Assembly (NCBI RefSeq): GCF_022524485.1
Contig: NZ_JAKXMK010000026.1
Span: forward strand, 1-46,624
Reading direction: 5' to 3'
Origin: Pseudonocardia alaniniphila
GTDB lineage: Bacteria > Actinomycetota > Actinomycetes > Mycobacteriales > Pseudonocardiaceae
Length of the DNA stretch: 46,624 nt
The position numbers were made by a program, and so were the translations under genes. This document shows positions 7,587 to 16,051 of the stretch, in pieces. Numbering within the stretch: the first letter of the stretch is position 1; each line of letters begins with the position of its first letter. Below the pieces are notes generated by a model. That model saw only the letters and a program-made list of their open reading frames with translations. It did not search any database and had not been told where the DNA came from.

Positions 7587-8171
7587 ATGTCGGCGAACGT
7601 GGCCGTACGACCCATCCGCATCATCGGTGACCCCGTCCTGCACACGCCGACCCGTCGCGTCGAGGTCTTCGACGACGGGTTGAAGGCGCTCGTCGAGGAC
7701 ATGTTCGAGACGATGGCGGCGGCCGAGGGCGTCGGCCTCGCGGCCAACCAGATCGGGGTCGACCTGCGGCTGTTCGTCTACGACTGCCCTGACGAGGAGC
7801 GGCGCGAGAGGGTGCGCGGGGTCGTCGTCAACCCGGTGCTGGAGACGTCGGAGCGGCCCGAGACGATGCCCGACCCGGAGGACGACGAGGAGGGTTGCCT
7901 CTCCGTGCCCGGCGAGCACTTCCCGACGGGCCGCGCGGAGTGGGCGCGCGTCACCGGCGTGGACCTGGACGGGTCGCCGGTCGAGGTGGAGGGCCGTGGC
8001 TTCCTGGCCCGCTGCCTGCAGCACGAGACCGACCACCTCGACGGCGTGATCTACCTGGACCGGCTCGTGGGCCGCAACCAGCGTGCCGCCCGCAAGATGC
8101 TCAAGCAGACGGGGTGGGGCGTGCCCGGCCTGGAGTGGGATCCCGCCACCCAGCAGGCCGAGGACGTGTAG
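7587..8171 (+). CDS. def: Peptide deformylase
   Basis: A 194-residue metalloenzyme that removes the N-formyl group from nascent proteins. All three family motifs are present: GVGLAANQIG, EGCLSVPG (metal ligand Cys104) and HETDHLDG (His146, Glu147, His150). The start is uncertain between ATG 7572, ATG 7587 and GTG 7599; the middle one is used, and it gives a length close to mycobacterial Def. It is divergent from the DUF3263 gene, and the 147-base spacer between them should contain both promoters. Confidence 0.94.
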   Translation: MSANVAVRPIRIIGDPVLHTPTRRVEVFDDGLKALVEDMFETMAAAEGVGLAANQIGVDLRLFVYDCPDEERRERVRGVVVNPVLETSERPETMPDPEDDEEGCLSVPGEHFPTGRAEWARVTGVDLDGSPVEVEGRGFLARCLQHETDHLDGVIYLDRLVGRNQRAARKMLKQTGWGVPGLEWDPATQQAEDV

Positions 8172-8233
8172 GAACACGAGAAGGCGGACTTACGTTCCTT
8201 CTTCTGCAAAACTGTAAGCAGAAGGAGGTCGCC

Positions 8234-9145
8234 GTGGACGAGCTGGACTCCTACTCCCGCACGGTCAGCGCGGTGGCGGCCGAGCTCACCGGGCGCGTCG
8301 CGGCCATCCGCACCGGTCGGGGCAGCGGCTCGGCGGTGCTCGTCGACGCCGACGGCGTGCTGGTGACCAACGCTCACGTGGTCGGTGACGCGCAGCGGGG
8401 CCGGGCCGACTTCGTCGACGGGACCCAGACCGACGTGACGGTCGTGGGTACCGACCCGCTCTCCGACCTCGCGGTGCTCCGCGCCGTGAAGCCGGGTGAC
8501 CTGCCGCCGCCGGTGCAGCTCGGCGACGCCGACCAGCTCGTCGTCGGTCAGCTCGTGGTGGCCGTCGGCAACCCGCTCGGCCTGGCCGGTTCCGTCACGG
8601 CCGGGGTCGTGAGCGCGCTCGGGCGGGCTCTGCCCACCCGCAGCGGGAGCGCGGGGCGGGTGGTGGAGGACGTCATCCAGACCGACGCAGCGCTCAACCC
8701 CGGCAACTCCGGTGGCGCGCTCGCCGACAGCCACGCGCGCGTCGTCGGGATCAACACGGCGGTCGCGGGCGTCGGTCTCGGGCTGGCCGTGCCGGTCAAC
8801 GCGACCACCCGGCAGATCGTCGCCACCCTTCTCGCGGACGGACGCGTGCGGCGCGCCTACCTCGGTGTCGTCGGCGCGCCTGCCCCCGTGCCGGCCTCGG
8901 TCGCCGAGCGGTACAGCCGCCGCAGCGGTCTACGGCTCGTCGAGGTGATCGGCGGCAGCCCGGCAGCACACGCCGGGCTGCGGGCCGGTGACCTGGTGCT
9001 CGACGTCGGTCGTCGCCCGGTCCAGGACGCGCAGGGCATCCAGCGCCAGCTCTTCGGCGACGCGATCGGGGTGCCGCTCCCGGTCACCGTGCTGCGCAAC
9101 GGAGCCATGGTCGACGTCGTCGCGGTCCCCACCGAGCTGCGCTGA
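8234..9145 (+). CDS. HtrA/DegP-like serine protease with PDZ domain, apparently cytoplasmic
   Basis: A 303-residue trypsin-like protease starting at GTG 8234, four bases after AAGGAGGT. The catalytic triad is visible: His48 in TNAHVV, Asp78 in DPLSDLAVL, and Ser159 in NPGNSGGAL. A C-terminal PDZ domain spans about 215-300 (GLRLVEVIGGSPAAHAGLRAGDLVLDVG). Unlike most actinobacterial HtrA proteins, it has no signal peptide or transmembrane anchor before the protease domain, so it probably stays inside the cell. The gene follows def by 62 bases; the short repeat CTTCTGC/GCAGAAG in that gap is next to the ribosome binding site. The substrate is unknown. Confidence 0.88.
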   Translation: MDELDSYSRTVSAVAAELTGRVAAIRTGRGSGSAVLVDADGVLVTNAHVVGDAQRGRADFVDGTQTDVTVVGTDPLSDLAVLRAVKPGDLPPPVQLGDADQLVVGQLVVAVGNPLGLAGSVTAGVVSALGRALPTRSGSAGRVVEDVIQTDAALNPGNSGGALADSHARVVGINTAVAGVGLGLAVPVNATTRQIVATLLADGRVRRAYLGVVGAPAPVPASVAERYSRRSGLRLVEVIGGSPAAHAGLRAGDLVLDVGRRPVQDAQGIQRQLFGDAIGVPLPVTVLRNGAMVDVVAVPTELR

Positions 9146-9149
9146 GAGA

Positions 9150-9788
9150 TCAGGCCACGTAGCCGTGCTCCCACGCCCACGCGGCGATCTCCACGCGGTT
9201 GCGGGCCGTCAGCTTGCTCTGCACGTTCGTCAGGTGCGTCTTCACCGTGGAGAGGGAGACGAACAGCTCCGCCGCGATCTCGGCGTTCGTGCGGCCGCGG
9301 GCGACGGCCCGTACGACGTCGAGCTCGCGGGGAGACAGCGGATCGCGCAACGCCGATCCGGCCGCCGGCCGGGCAGCCAGGTGCTTGAGCAGCCGCACGG
9401 TGACCGACGGGGACACGAGCGCGTCGCCCGCCGCTGCGGCCCGCACCGCCTCCACGAGCAGCCGCGGCCCGGCGTCCTTGAGCAGGAACCCACAGGCGCC
9501 TGCACGCAGGGCGCCGTACACGTACTCATCGAGGTCGAACGTCGTGACGACGACGATCCGCGGCGGCGTGGGGTCGCTCATCAGCGCGCGGGTGGCCTCG
9601 AGCCCGTCCAGCTCCGGCATGCGGATGTCCATCAGCACCACGTCCGGCCGCAGCGCGCGGGTGCGCGCGACGGCGTCCACGCCGGTGCCGGCCTCGCCGA
9701 CCACCTCGACGCCGTCCTCGGCGGACAGGATCAGCCGGAAGCCGGTGCGCACCATCTCCTGGTCGTCGGCGAGCACGACTCGGATCAC
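9150..9788 (-). CDS. NarL/LuxR-family response regulator
   Basis: A 212-residue regulator. The receiver domain has the acidic pair in LADDQ, the phosphoacceptor Asp54 in VVLMDIRMPELDG, and the conserved Thr and Lys region. The C-terminal LuxR-type helix-turn-helix reads LSPRELDVVRAVARGRTNAEIA. Its GTG/ATG start overlaps the end of the histidine kinase gene by four bases, so the two form an operon. The probable target is the divergent ABC transporter operon starting at 11082; that link is inferred from position. The gene ends four bases from the convergent protease gene. Confidence 0.92.
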   Translation of the reverse strand: MIRVVLADDQEMVRTGFRLILSAEDGVEVVGEAGTGVDAVARTRALRPDVVLMDIRMPELDGLEATRALMSDPTPPRIVVVTTFDLDEYVYGALRAGACGFLLKDAGPRLLVEAVRAAAAGDALVSPSVTVRLLKHLAARPAAGSALRDPLSPRELDVVRAVARGRTNAEIAAELFVSLSTVKTHLTNVQSKLTARNRVEIAAWAWEHGYVA

Positions 9789-10963
9789 CGGGCGCCCCGC
9801 AGCGGCAGCCGGGCCGAGACCGTCCAGACGCCGGGGGCGGTCGGTCCCGCGGTCAGCGTCCCGTCGAGCGCTCCGACCCGCTCGGCCATGCCGGCCAGCC
9901 CGAAGCCGCTGGAGCCGGCGCGGGGCACCACCCCGGCAGCGGGCACACCGTCGTTGCGCACCGACACCAGCAGAGCCTCCTCACGCATCCGGACGTCCAC
10001 CTCCACAGCAGTCGCGTCCGGAGCGTGTCTGCGGACGTTGGTCAAAGCCTCCTGCACCACCCGGTACCCGGTGGCGGCGACCCCGGCCGGAAGCACGGCT
10101 TGCTCCAGCCCTGGCGCGGTGGTGAGCCGGACGAGCCGGGACTCCGGGTCGAACCGGTCGACGAGGGTGCGGACCTCGCGCAGCTCGGCGCCCGGTGTGC
10201 GCGTGGCCTCGGCGTCCTGACCGCGTAGCACCCCGACCATCCGGCGCATCGCGGCCAGCGCGTCCGTGCCTGCCACCTCGATCGCGGCGAGCGCCCGGTC
10301 GACATCGTCGGGCGAGCGGCGGGCCACGACCGAGGCGGCCTGCGCCGCGACGACGATGCCCGTGACGTGGTGGGCCACCACGTCGTGCAGCTCCCGGGCG
10401 AGCTCCATCCGCTCCGCCGACCGGACGTCCGCGAGTGCGGCCCGCCGCCGCGTCTCGACCTCGCGCAGCACCAGCCCGATGGCGACGGCCCCGCCCCATC
10501 CGAGCGCGCAGGGCAGGCTGAGCGCACGAGCATCGGTGCCGTCGAAGCGGGTGAGCGGCGACGCGACGATCGCCACCGCGGCGGCCGCGGTGAGCAGGAG
10601 AGCCCGGCGTAGCTCGCACTGGCGCAGCACGGCGACGACGAGGACGGCGAGCGCGAGCAGCTCGGTGAAGGAGAAGTAGAACTGGGGGCCGATCCCGAAT
10701 CCCAGCAGGGCCACCGCCGGGGTCATGGCAAGGGCCGAGATCGCGAGCGAGGCACCCACGGCGAGCACCGCGACGGTGACCAGATCCGAACCAGGACGCC
10801 GACGCAGCAGGACGATCCCGGGTATGAGCAGGCTCGCGATGATGGTCACGACGTTGCCGGTGTTGTAGGCGAGGACCGAATCGGGCAGGAGCCACAGCGC
10901 GTAGGCGGCGACCTCGGCGATGAGCCCGATGTTCCGCCGACACCAGCGGAGCAGGCGGATCAT
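9785..10963 (-). CDS. NarL-type sensor histidine kinase
   Basis: A 392-residue membrane sensor with about five hydrophobic helices in the first 150 residues and almost no extracellular loop, the pattern of intramembrane-sensing kinases. The HisKA_3 dimerisation box is ELARELHDVVAHHVTG (phosphorylated His in LHDVV). The ATPase domain shows ALTNVRRHAPDA and the G-box GFGLAGMAERVG. It is the partner of the response regulator at 9150-9788. The spacer 10964-11081 separates it from the divergent transporter operon. Kinase/regulator pairs next to MacB-type transporters often respond to envelope stress or peptides, but the signal is not identifiable here. Confidence 0.9.
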   Translation of the reverse strand: MIRLLRWCRRNIGLIAEVAAYALWLLPDSVLAYNTGNVVTIIASLLIPGIVLLRRRPGSDLVTVAVLAVGASLAISALAMTPAVALLGFGIGPQFYFSFTELLALAVLVVAVLRQCELRRALLLTAAAAVAIVASPLTRFDGTDARALSLPCALGWGGAVAIGLVLREVETRRRAALADVRSAERMELARELHDVVAHHVTGIVVAAQAASVVARRSPDDVDRALAAIEVAGTDALAAMRRMVGVLRGQDAEATRTPGAELREVRTLVDRFDPESRLVRLTTAPGLEQAVLPAGVAATGYRVVQEALTNVRRHAPDATAVEVDVRMREEALLVSVRNDGVPAAGVVPRAGSSGFGLAGMAERVGALDGTLTAGPTAPGVWTVSARLPLRGAR

Positions 10964-11081
10964 GAGGCGAGCCTATTGCGCGCGGGCGCCCGTCCCCTCG
11001 GCCAGAAGTACGAGGCCGCTCCGTCCGGTTCCGTCCTCCGGACGAGGTGCGCAGCACCCGTCCGCAGAGATCGTGACGACC

Positions 11082-11204
11082 ATGACGGACCTGATCGGAG
11101 CGGTGCTCGGCACCGCGGCGTGGACGGCAGGCCTCCTCGTCCTCGCGTTGATGGCGGCGCTGCCGCTGCTGGAGAGCCTCGGAACCCCGGGGGGACGGCG
11201 GTGA
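11082..11204 (+). CDS. Small single-pass membrane protein (40 aa) leading the ABC operon
   Basis: A short frame of 40 residues from ATG 11082 (GTG 11073 is an alternative). It begins MTDLIGAVLG and has one hydrophobic helix, roughly AWTAGLLVLALMAALPLL, with a short GTPGGRR tail. Its TGA overlaps the GTG start of the ATPase gene in a GTGA junction, the same coupling used by the next gene pair, which supports real translation. No family is recognised. It could be a small transporter subunit or regulator, or a translational leader. Confidence 0.55.
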   Translation: MTDLIGAVLGTAAWTAGLLVLALMAALPLLESLGTPGGRR

Positions 11205-11998
11205 CCCATCCGTCGATGCCCGCCACGGGCCGCCCCGCCCCGGTCGCGGCCCGCCACCTGCGGCCCGCAGCTCGTGCGATCGGTCTCGTGAAGGTGCACG
11301 GCCGCGGCGACGCCGCCGTCCGCGCGCTGGACGGCGTGGACCTGACCGTGCCCGCCGCGCGCTTCACCGCGATCATGGGGCCGTCCGGCTCTGGCAAGTC
11401 CACGCTGATGCACCTGCTCGCCGGGCTGGACACCGCCACGTCCGGGCACGTCCTGCTCGGGGACACCGACCTCGGTACCTGCAGCGACGCCCAGCTGACG
11501 GCCCTGCGCCGGGACCGGATCGGGTTCGTGTTCCAGGCCTTCAACCTGCTGCCTCAGCTGACCGCAGAACAGAACATCGACCTGCCCGCGCGGCTCGCGG
11601 GCCGTCGTCCCGACCGGGCGTGGCGCGACCACCTCGTCGGCCTGCTCGGTATCGCCGACCGCCTCACGCACCGCCCCACCCAGCTCTCCGGCGGGCAGCA
11701 GCAACGGGTGGCGGTGGCGAGGGCCCTGCTGGGCCGGCCCGAGGTCGTCTTCGCCGACGAGCCGACCGGCAACCTGGACACCGCCAGTGGCCACGAGCTG
11801 CTGCACCTGCTGCGCACCTCTGTACGCGAACTCGGCCAGACGGTCGTCATGGTGACGCACGACCCCGTGGCGGCCTCGTTCGCCGACGAGGTGGTCCTGC
11901 TGCGCGACGGCACCGTCGCCGGCTGGCTCCCCGACCCGCGCCCGGAGTCCGTCCTGTCCGCACTGTCCGCGCTCTCCGGCCCCCGGGCGGGTGTGTGA
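11201..11998 (+). CDS. ABC transporter ATP-binding protein, MacB/LolD type
   Basis: A 265-residue ATPase starting at GTG 11201. It has Walker A GPSGSGKST, signature LSGGQQQRVAVARALL, Walker B VVFADEPTGNLD and the H-loop VTHD. The short NBD belongs to the MacB/LolD/FtsE group, whose members drive mechanotransmission through FtsX-like permeases instead of moving substrate through the membrane core. It is translationally coupled to the permease gene (stop and start overlap at 11996-12000). The operon is divergent from the two-component genes. Confidence 0.93.
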   Translation: MTHPSMPATGRPAPVAARHLRPAARAIGLVKVHGRGDAAVRALDGVDLTVPAARFTAIMGPSGSGKSTLMHLLAGLDTATSGHVLLGDTDLGTCSDAQLTALRRDRIGFVFQAFNLLPQLTAEQNIDLPARLAGRRPDRAWRDHLVGLLGIADRLTHRPTQLSGGQQQRVAVARALLGRPEVVFADEPTGNLDTASGHELLHLLRTSVRELGQTVVMVTHDPVAASFADEVVLLRDGTVAGWLPDPRPESVLSALSALSGPRAGV

Positions 11999-14178
11999 TG
12001 GCCGCCGTCGCGGCGACGCTGCTCACCGAGACCCGTCGCAGGCCGGGGCGGCTGCTGCTCACCGGGCTCGCGATCACGGTCGCCACCGTCTTCGCCGCCG
12101 GCACGTTCCTGCTCGGCGAGACGCTGCGCGGGTATCTCACGACGACCGTGGTGAAGACACCCGAAGCCACCGCGGCCGTCGTGCTGCCAGAGCGCATGCC
12201 CGAGGACGCCCGTGGCGCGGACCTCGTGGCCCGGGTGGCCGCGGTGGACGGGGTCACGGACGCCGTCGGCCTCTGGACGACCTACCCGACGGTGAGCGGC
12301 GCCGGGTCGGCCACGACCTGGCACCTCGCGTCGGATCCGATGGGCGGTCCCCTCACCCGGCTGCCCGGGCCGATCCTGCAGGGCAGGCTTCCCGCTGGTC
12401 CGGACGAGGTCGCGGTGGGCGAGACCACGGCCGCACGCACCGGCCTCGCGCCGGGGCGCACGGTCACGGTGGACGCGGGCGACGCGGCGCTGCGAACCGT
12501 GACGGTGACCGGCGTGGTGCCGCTGTCGGACAGCGCGATCAACACCCTCGTCGCCACTCCCGACATGGTGGCGGGGCTCGGCGGCTCGCTCGACCAGGTG
12601 GACGTCGCTGCAGCTCCGGGGGCGGACGCCGCGGCGTTGTCCGGCCGCGTCGCGGCAGCCCTCGGCGTGCCCGCCGCGGTGCGGACCGGCGCGGAGCAGC
12701 GCGCGGCCGAGGTCGAGGACACGTCGGCTTCGGTGACGGCCGTGCTCGCGGGAGTCGGGGTGTTCGCGGGCCTGGCCGTCGTCGCGGGAGCCGTGGTCGT
12801 GGCGTCGACCTTCCGGATCGTGCTCACCCAGCGGCGCACGCAGATGGCCCTGCTGCGGTGCGTGGGAGCCAGGCGCGGCCAGGTGGTGCGAGCGGTGCTC
12901 GTCGAGGCGGTCGTCACGGGCCTGGTGGCCGGTGTGCTGGGTCTGGGTGTCGCGCTCCTCGCGGGCTACGGGCTGCTCGCGGCGATGCGGGCGTTCGGCG
13001 CGGAAGGTGCTCCGGGCCTGGTGGTGTGGTGGCCGGGGCTCGCCGGTGTGCTCCTGGTGGCCGTACTGGCGACGGTGCTGGCAGGCGTGGCACCCGCGCT
13101 GGCGGCGGCCCGGATCCCGCCCGTGGCCGCGCTGGGCGTGGCCGACGCCGCGGACGCCGGTGTCCCTCGTGCCGGACGCCGGATCGTCGTCGCCGCGGTA
13201 CTTGCGGCAGCGGCCGGCGCGCTCGCGGGCGTCGCACTCGCCATGCCGGGCGACGGTTCGCTCGCCCTGGTCGTCATGGCGTTCTCCGGGATGATCGCGT
13301 TCGCCGCTCTCGTCGTCGTGGGTCCCGTGCTGGTTCGGGGCCTGGTGGCCGTGGCGGGCCGGCCGCTCGCCGCGCTCGGCGGTGCCGCGGCCCGGCTCGC
13401 GGTGGCCAACGCCGCTCAGGTGCCGCGGCGCACCGCCGCGACGATCTCGGTGCTGGCGCTCAGCGTCGGCCTGACGTCGGCGCTGCTGGTCGGCATCCAG
13501 ACCACGCGGTCCGGGGCCGAGCGGAACCTCGCCGCACAGTTCCCGGCCGATGTCGTGGTCAGCGCCGCGGACGCCGGGAGCGCCGCGTCGCTGGCCGCCC
13601 GGCTGACCGCCGATCCCCGGCTCGCCGTCCGTGCCGACGGGCCCACGGTGTTCGTGAACCCGGCGCCCGGCGTGTCCGAGGACGTGGCCCGCACGGCCGT
13701 CGAGCAGGGCGTGGGCGGTGCGCAGGGGCTGATGGTGCAGTACGCGGGAGACGCGCGGGCCGAGCTGGACTCCGTGCTCGGGACGGCGCAGCTGATCGGC
13801 TTCGGGCTCGTCGGGATGACCGCGCTCGTCGCCGTGGTGGGAGTGGGCGTCACGCTGATGCTGTCGGTGACCGAGCGGACGCGGGAGACGGGGTTGCTGC
13901 GTGCGGTCGGGCTGTCGCGGCGCGGCGTCCGGTCGATGGTGGCCTGGGAGGCAGCGCTGAGCGGGGCGGGAGCTGCCGTGATCGGAGCGGTGATCGGCTC
14001 GGTCTACGGGGCACTCGGCGCGGAGGTTCTCAACCTCGCCGAGGGGCCGCCCGCGTTGCCGTTCCCGTCGCTGGCGGTGCTCATCGTGGGGGTCGTGGTG
14101 GTGGCGGCGCTGGCGGCGACCGTGCCGGCCGTCCGTGCGGGCCGGGTGCCCCCGATCCGCGCCCTGCAGGAGGCGTGA
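11998..14178 (+). CDS. ABC transporter permease, FtsX family (duplicated)
   Basis: A 726-residue permease with an N-terminal helix, a large extracellular MacB_PCD-like domain (about 45-240), and an FtsX core. A second half repeats the plan: more helices, another extracellular region, and a last FtsX module ending RVPPIRALQEA, which echoes RIPPVAALGVAD near the middle. About ten transmembrane segments result. Such long FtsX permeases with one ATPase are common in actinobacteria and are linked to export of peptides or lipids, or to antibiotic resistance. The substrate is unknown. The gene ends four bases before the convergent Uma2 gene. Confidence 0.9.
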   Translation: MAAVAATLLTETRRRPGRLLLTGLAITVATVFAAGTFLLGETLRGYLTTTVVKTPEATAAVVLPERMPEDARGADLVARVAAVDGVTDAVGLWTTYPTVSGAGSATTWHLASDPMGGPLTRLPGPILQGRLPAGPDEVAVGETTAARTGLAPGRTVTVDAGDAALRTVTVTGVVPLSDSAINTLVATPDMVAGLGGSLDQVDVAAAPGADAAALSGRVAAALGVPAAVRTGAEQRAAEVEDTSASVTAVLAGVGVFAGLAVVAGAVVVASTFRIVLTQRRTQMALLRCVGARRGQVVRAVLVEAVVTGLVAGVLGLGVALLAGYGLLAAMRAFGAEGAPGLVVWWPGLAGVLLVAVLATVLAGVAPALAAARIPPVAALGVADAADAGVPRAGRRIVVAAVLAAAAGALAGVALAMPGDGSLALVVMAFSGMIAFAALVVVGPVLVRGLVAVAGRPLAALGGAAARLAVANAAQVPRRTAATISVLALSVGLTSALLVGIQTTRSGAERNLAAQFPADVVVSAADAGSAASLAARLTADPRLAVRADGPTVFVNPAPGVSEDVARTAVEQGVGGAQGLMVQYAGDARAELDSVLGTAQLIGFGLVGMTALVAVVGVGVTLMLSVTERTRETGLLRAVGLSRRGVRSMVAWEAALSGAGAAVIGAVIGSVYGALGAEVLNLAEGPPALPFPSLAVLIVGVVVVAALAATVPAVRAGRVPPIRALQEA

Positions 14179-14181
14179 GCG

Positions 14182-14751
14182 CTAGAGGAGGTCGATCTCG
14201 ACGGGGAACGGCTCGGTGGCCGAATACGTGCCGGTCACCGAGCCGGCGTCGGCGTATCCGAACTCGCCCGCGAGGTGACAGGCGAGGAGGGAGACCGGTT
14301 CGGCGGTGTCGATGATCCAGTAGTGCGGGATCCCCGCGTCCGCGTACTCGCCGCGTTTGTGGACATGGTCGGTGCGCCGTGAGCCAGGGGACAGCACCTC
14401 CATCACGACCAGCACCTCGGACGCCCGGATGATCCCGCCCTCGGCCCGCACGCGTTTGCGTACCTCCCGGGGCACGACGATCAGATCGGGCCTGCGGACG
14501 GTGCCGGGGGCCTCGGTGGGCGCGAGCTCGAGATCGACGTCCATGTCCAAGATGACTTGGAGTCCTGGCGGTAGCTGGCTGCGGAGTTGCACCGCCATCT
14601 CCAGCTCCGCGTGGTTGTGGTCCGGCGCGGAGGTCGGGGTCATCAGCAGCCGGCCTTCCACCAGCTCGCTGTAGCCCGGCTCGATCTCTCCGATCTCGAG
14701 GTCCTCGGCCACGGTCAGCAGGTGGGTCGGGGCCACCGGCCGGATCGTCAC
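14182..14751 (-). CDS. Uma2 family protein (putative restriction-endonuclease-fold nuclease)
   Basis: A 189-residue protein from GTG 14751. It has the Uma2/DUF820 layout: an acidic start region, LVEGRLLMTPTSAPDHNHAE, then RRPDLIVVP (Asp of the PD-(D/E)XK-like site), VVMEVLSPGSRRTDHVHKRGEYADAGIPHYWIID. The core resembles restriction endonucleases. Uma2 proteins are abundant in cyanobacteria and actinobacteria, and their biological role is not established. The methyltransferase gene lies 22 bases upstream on the same strand. No recognisable toxin-antitoxin partner is seen. Confidence 0.88.
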   Translation of the reverse strand: MTIRPVAPTHLLTVAEDLEIGEIEPGYSELVEGRLLMTPTSAPDHNHAELEMAVQLRSQLPPGLQVILDMDVDLELAPTEAPGTVRRPDLIVVPREVRKRVRAEGGIIRASEVLVVMEVLSPGSRRTDHVHKRGEYADAGIPHYWIIDTAEPVSLLACHLAGEFGYADAGSVTGTYSATEPFPVEIDLL

Positions 14752-14773
14752 GGGACGGAGTCTGGCACGCCGG

Positions 14774-15373
14774 TCAACGTCGCCGCGCCAGCAGGAACTG
14801 CTGGGTCTCGGTGCTTCCCGCCCCCGGAACCTGCACCTCGTCGCACTGCAGCACGTCGAAGCCGGCAGCCGCGACGACTGCCGACAGTTCGGGAGTGGGG
14901 TAGGCGCTGACCGCCATGGGCACGCCGAGAAACTCGATCTCGACGGCGTCGAAGTCTCCTGCGACCATCCCGAGAGCCAGCAGGCCGCCCTCACGTATGC
15001 GGGCGGCCAGGCCCGTGAGCACCCTGGAGATGTCGGCGCGCGACAGCATCAGCAGCGCGAAGAACGAGGTGACGGCGTCGAACGTGCCGAGGCCGGGGTC
15101 GAGGTCGCGCAGGTCGCGCTGCTCGAACCGGGCTACCGGCACCCGCTCCCTGGCGAGGCGCAGCATCCGCTCCGACTCGTCGACGCCGAGAACCGCGAGC
15201 CCGGCAGCGGCCAGTTGCCGGGCGGTGGGGAAACCGGCGCCGCACCCGTGGTCGAGCACCCGGGCCTGAGGCGGCAGGCGGGAGATGAGGTCGCGCCCAA
15301 GCCCGAGCTGCGCCTCCCGGTCGCTGAAGGCCTGTTCGTAGGCCTCGCCGATCCGATCGAAGACGGCACCCAT
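14774..15373 (-). CDS. Class I SAM-dependent methyltransferase
   Basis: A 199-residue protein; the start ATG at 15373 (MGAVFDRIGEAYEQ) is preferred because upstream residues are low-complexity. Motif I is LDHGCGAGFPTARQLA, an acidic loop VLGVDESERML binds the ribose of S-adenosylmethionine, and motif II-like FDAVTSFFALLML follows. The fold is a small-molecule methyltransferase similar to UbiE/Methyltransf_25 proteins. No target can be assigned. It lies between the Uma2 gene and the nitroreductase gene, all on the minus strand, with a terminator-like hairpin upstream that makes a separate transcript likely. Confidence 0.85.
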   Translation of the reverse strand: MGAVFDRIGEAYEQAFSDREAQLGLGRDLISRLPPQARVLDHGCGAGFPTARQLAAAGLAVLGVDESERMLRLARERVPVARFEQRDLRDLDPGLGTFDAVTSFFALLMLSRADISRVLTGLAARIREGGLLALGMVAGDFDAVEIEFLGVPMAVSAYPTPELSAVVAAAGFDVLQCDEVQVPGAGSTETQQFLLARRR

Positions 15374-15397
15374 GGTCGTCGAGGATCCCTCGGCGCT

Positions 15398-15430
15398 GCC
15401 CCCGGCGCCAATGCCCGTGACGCCGGGGGC
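15398..15430 (-). terminator. Hairpin downstream of the nitroreductase-family gene
   Basis: A ten-pair perfect stem GCCCCCGGCG/CGCCGGGGGC around a 13-base loop, nine bases beyond the stop of the leftward gene ending at 15439. No clear T-run follows, as is common in very GC-rich actinobacteria. Confidence 0.5.
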
Positions 15431-15438
15431 GCCGCGGT

Positions 15439-15879
15439 TCAGTCCGTGATCGGGTCGAGCACGAAGACGGGGATCTGCCGGTCGGTCTTCTTCTGGTAGT
15501 CCGCGTAGGGCGGGTAGGCGGCCACGGAGCGCTCCCACCACTCGGCCTTCTCGTCGCCGAAGACCTCACGTGCCGTGTAGTCCTTGGTGACTGTGCCGTC
15601 CTGCAGGTCGACGTGCGGGTCGCCCTTGACGTTGTAGTACCAGACGGGGTTCTTCGGGGCCCCGCCGAGCGACGCGACGATCGCGTACTGCCCGTTGTTC
15701 TCCACGCGCATCAGCGGCACCTTGCGCAGCTTGCCGGTCTTCGCGCCGCGGACGGTCACGAGAACGACGGCCCGATCCTGGATCGTCTGTCCGTCGGTCG
15801 TGCCGTTCTCGATGATCTTGTTGGTCATGTCCCGGACCCAGTCGACCGGGCTGATCTCGAACTCACCCTTCAGAGGCAT
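15439..15879 (-). CDS. Nitroreductase family deazaflavin (F420)-type oxidoreductase
   Basis: A 146-residue protein of the Ddn/FDOR split-beta-barrel family. Characteristic stretches are VLVTVRGAKTGKLRKVPLMRV, YAIVASLGGAPKNPVWYYN and the ending QIPVFVLDP. Members typically use coenzyme F420 to reduce quinones or nitro compounds, and the length equals that of mycobacterial Ddn. The start is ATG 15879. The gene is divergent from thiD, and the gap holds the TPP riboswitch of thiD. F420 use is inferred from the family. Confidence 0.87.
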   Translation of the reverse strand: MPLKGEFEISPVDWVRDMTNKIIENGTTDGQTIQDRAVVLVTVRGAKTGKLRKVPLMRVENNGQYAIVASLGGAPKNPVWYYNVKGDPHVDLQDGTVTKDYTAREVFGDEKAEWWERSVAAYPPYADYQKKTDRQIPVFVLDPITD

Positions 15880-15960
15880 GTCAGCTCCAAACCGCGTCGG
15901 CCCCCCGGCCATTCCGTGATCTCTGGCGCACCAGAGGCTCTTCAGGTTACGGTCGGGACA

Positions 15961-16046
15961 ACGCGGGAGCTCGCAGCAAGCGGGCTGAGAGGGTGGCTGG
16001 CGCCGCCGACCGAAGGAACCTGTCCGGGTAATGCCGGCGTAGGGAG
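15961..16046 (+). promoter_or_regulatory. TPP riboswitch (THI element) before thiD
   Basis: The conserved THI-box blocks are visible in order: GGGAGC, CGGGCTGAGAGGG, then GAACCTGTCCGGGTAATGCC and GGCGTAGGGAGG. The last block is also the ribosome binding site (AGGGAGG, five bases before the thiD ATG). No terminator hairpin fits between aptamer and gene. Binding of thiamine diphosphate should therefore block translation directly. Confidence 0.92.
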
Positions 16047-16051
16047 GCGAC

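Noticed and set aside
14182..15373. Restriction-modification pair formed by the Uma2 protein and the methyltransferase
   Set aside because: The methyltransferase has small-molecule type motifs and no DNA methyltransferase DPPY/NPPF-type motif, so the pairing is probably accidental.
15374..15541. N-terminal extension of the methyltransferase
   Set aside because: The upstream in-frame codons give an Arg/Gly/Pro-rich stretch that crosses a terminator-like hairpin and the end of the next gene; the ATG at 15373 starts the conserved part.
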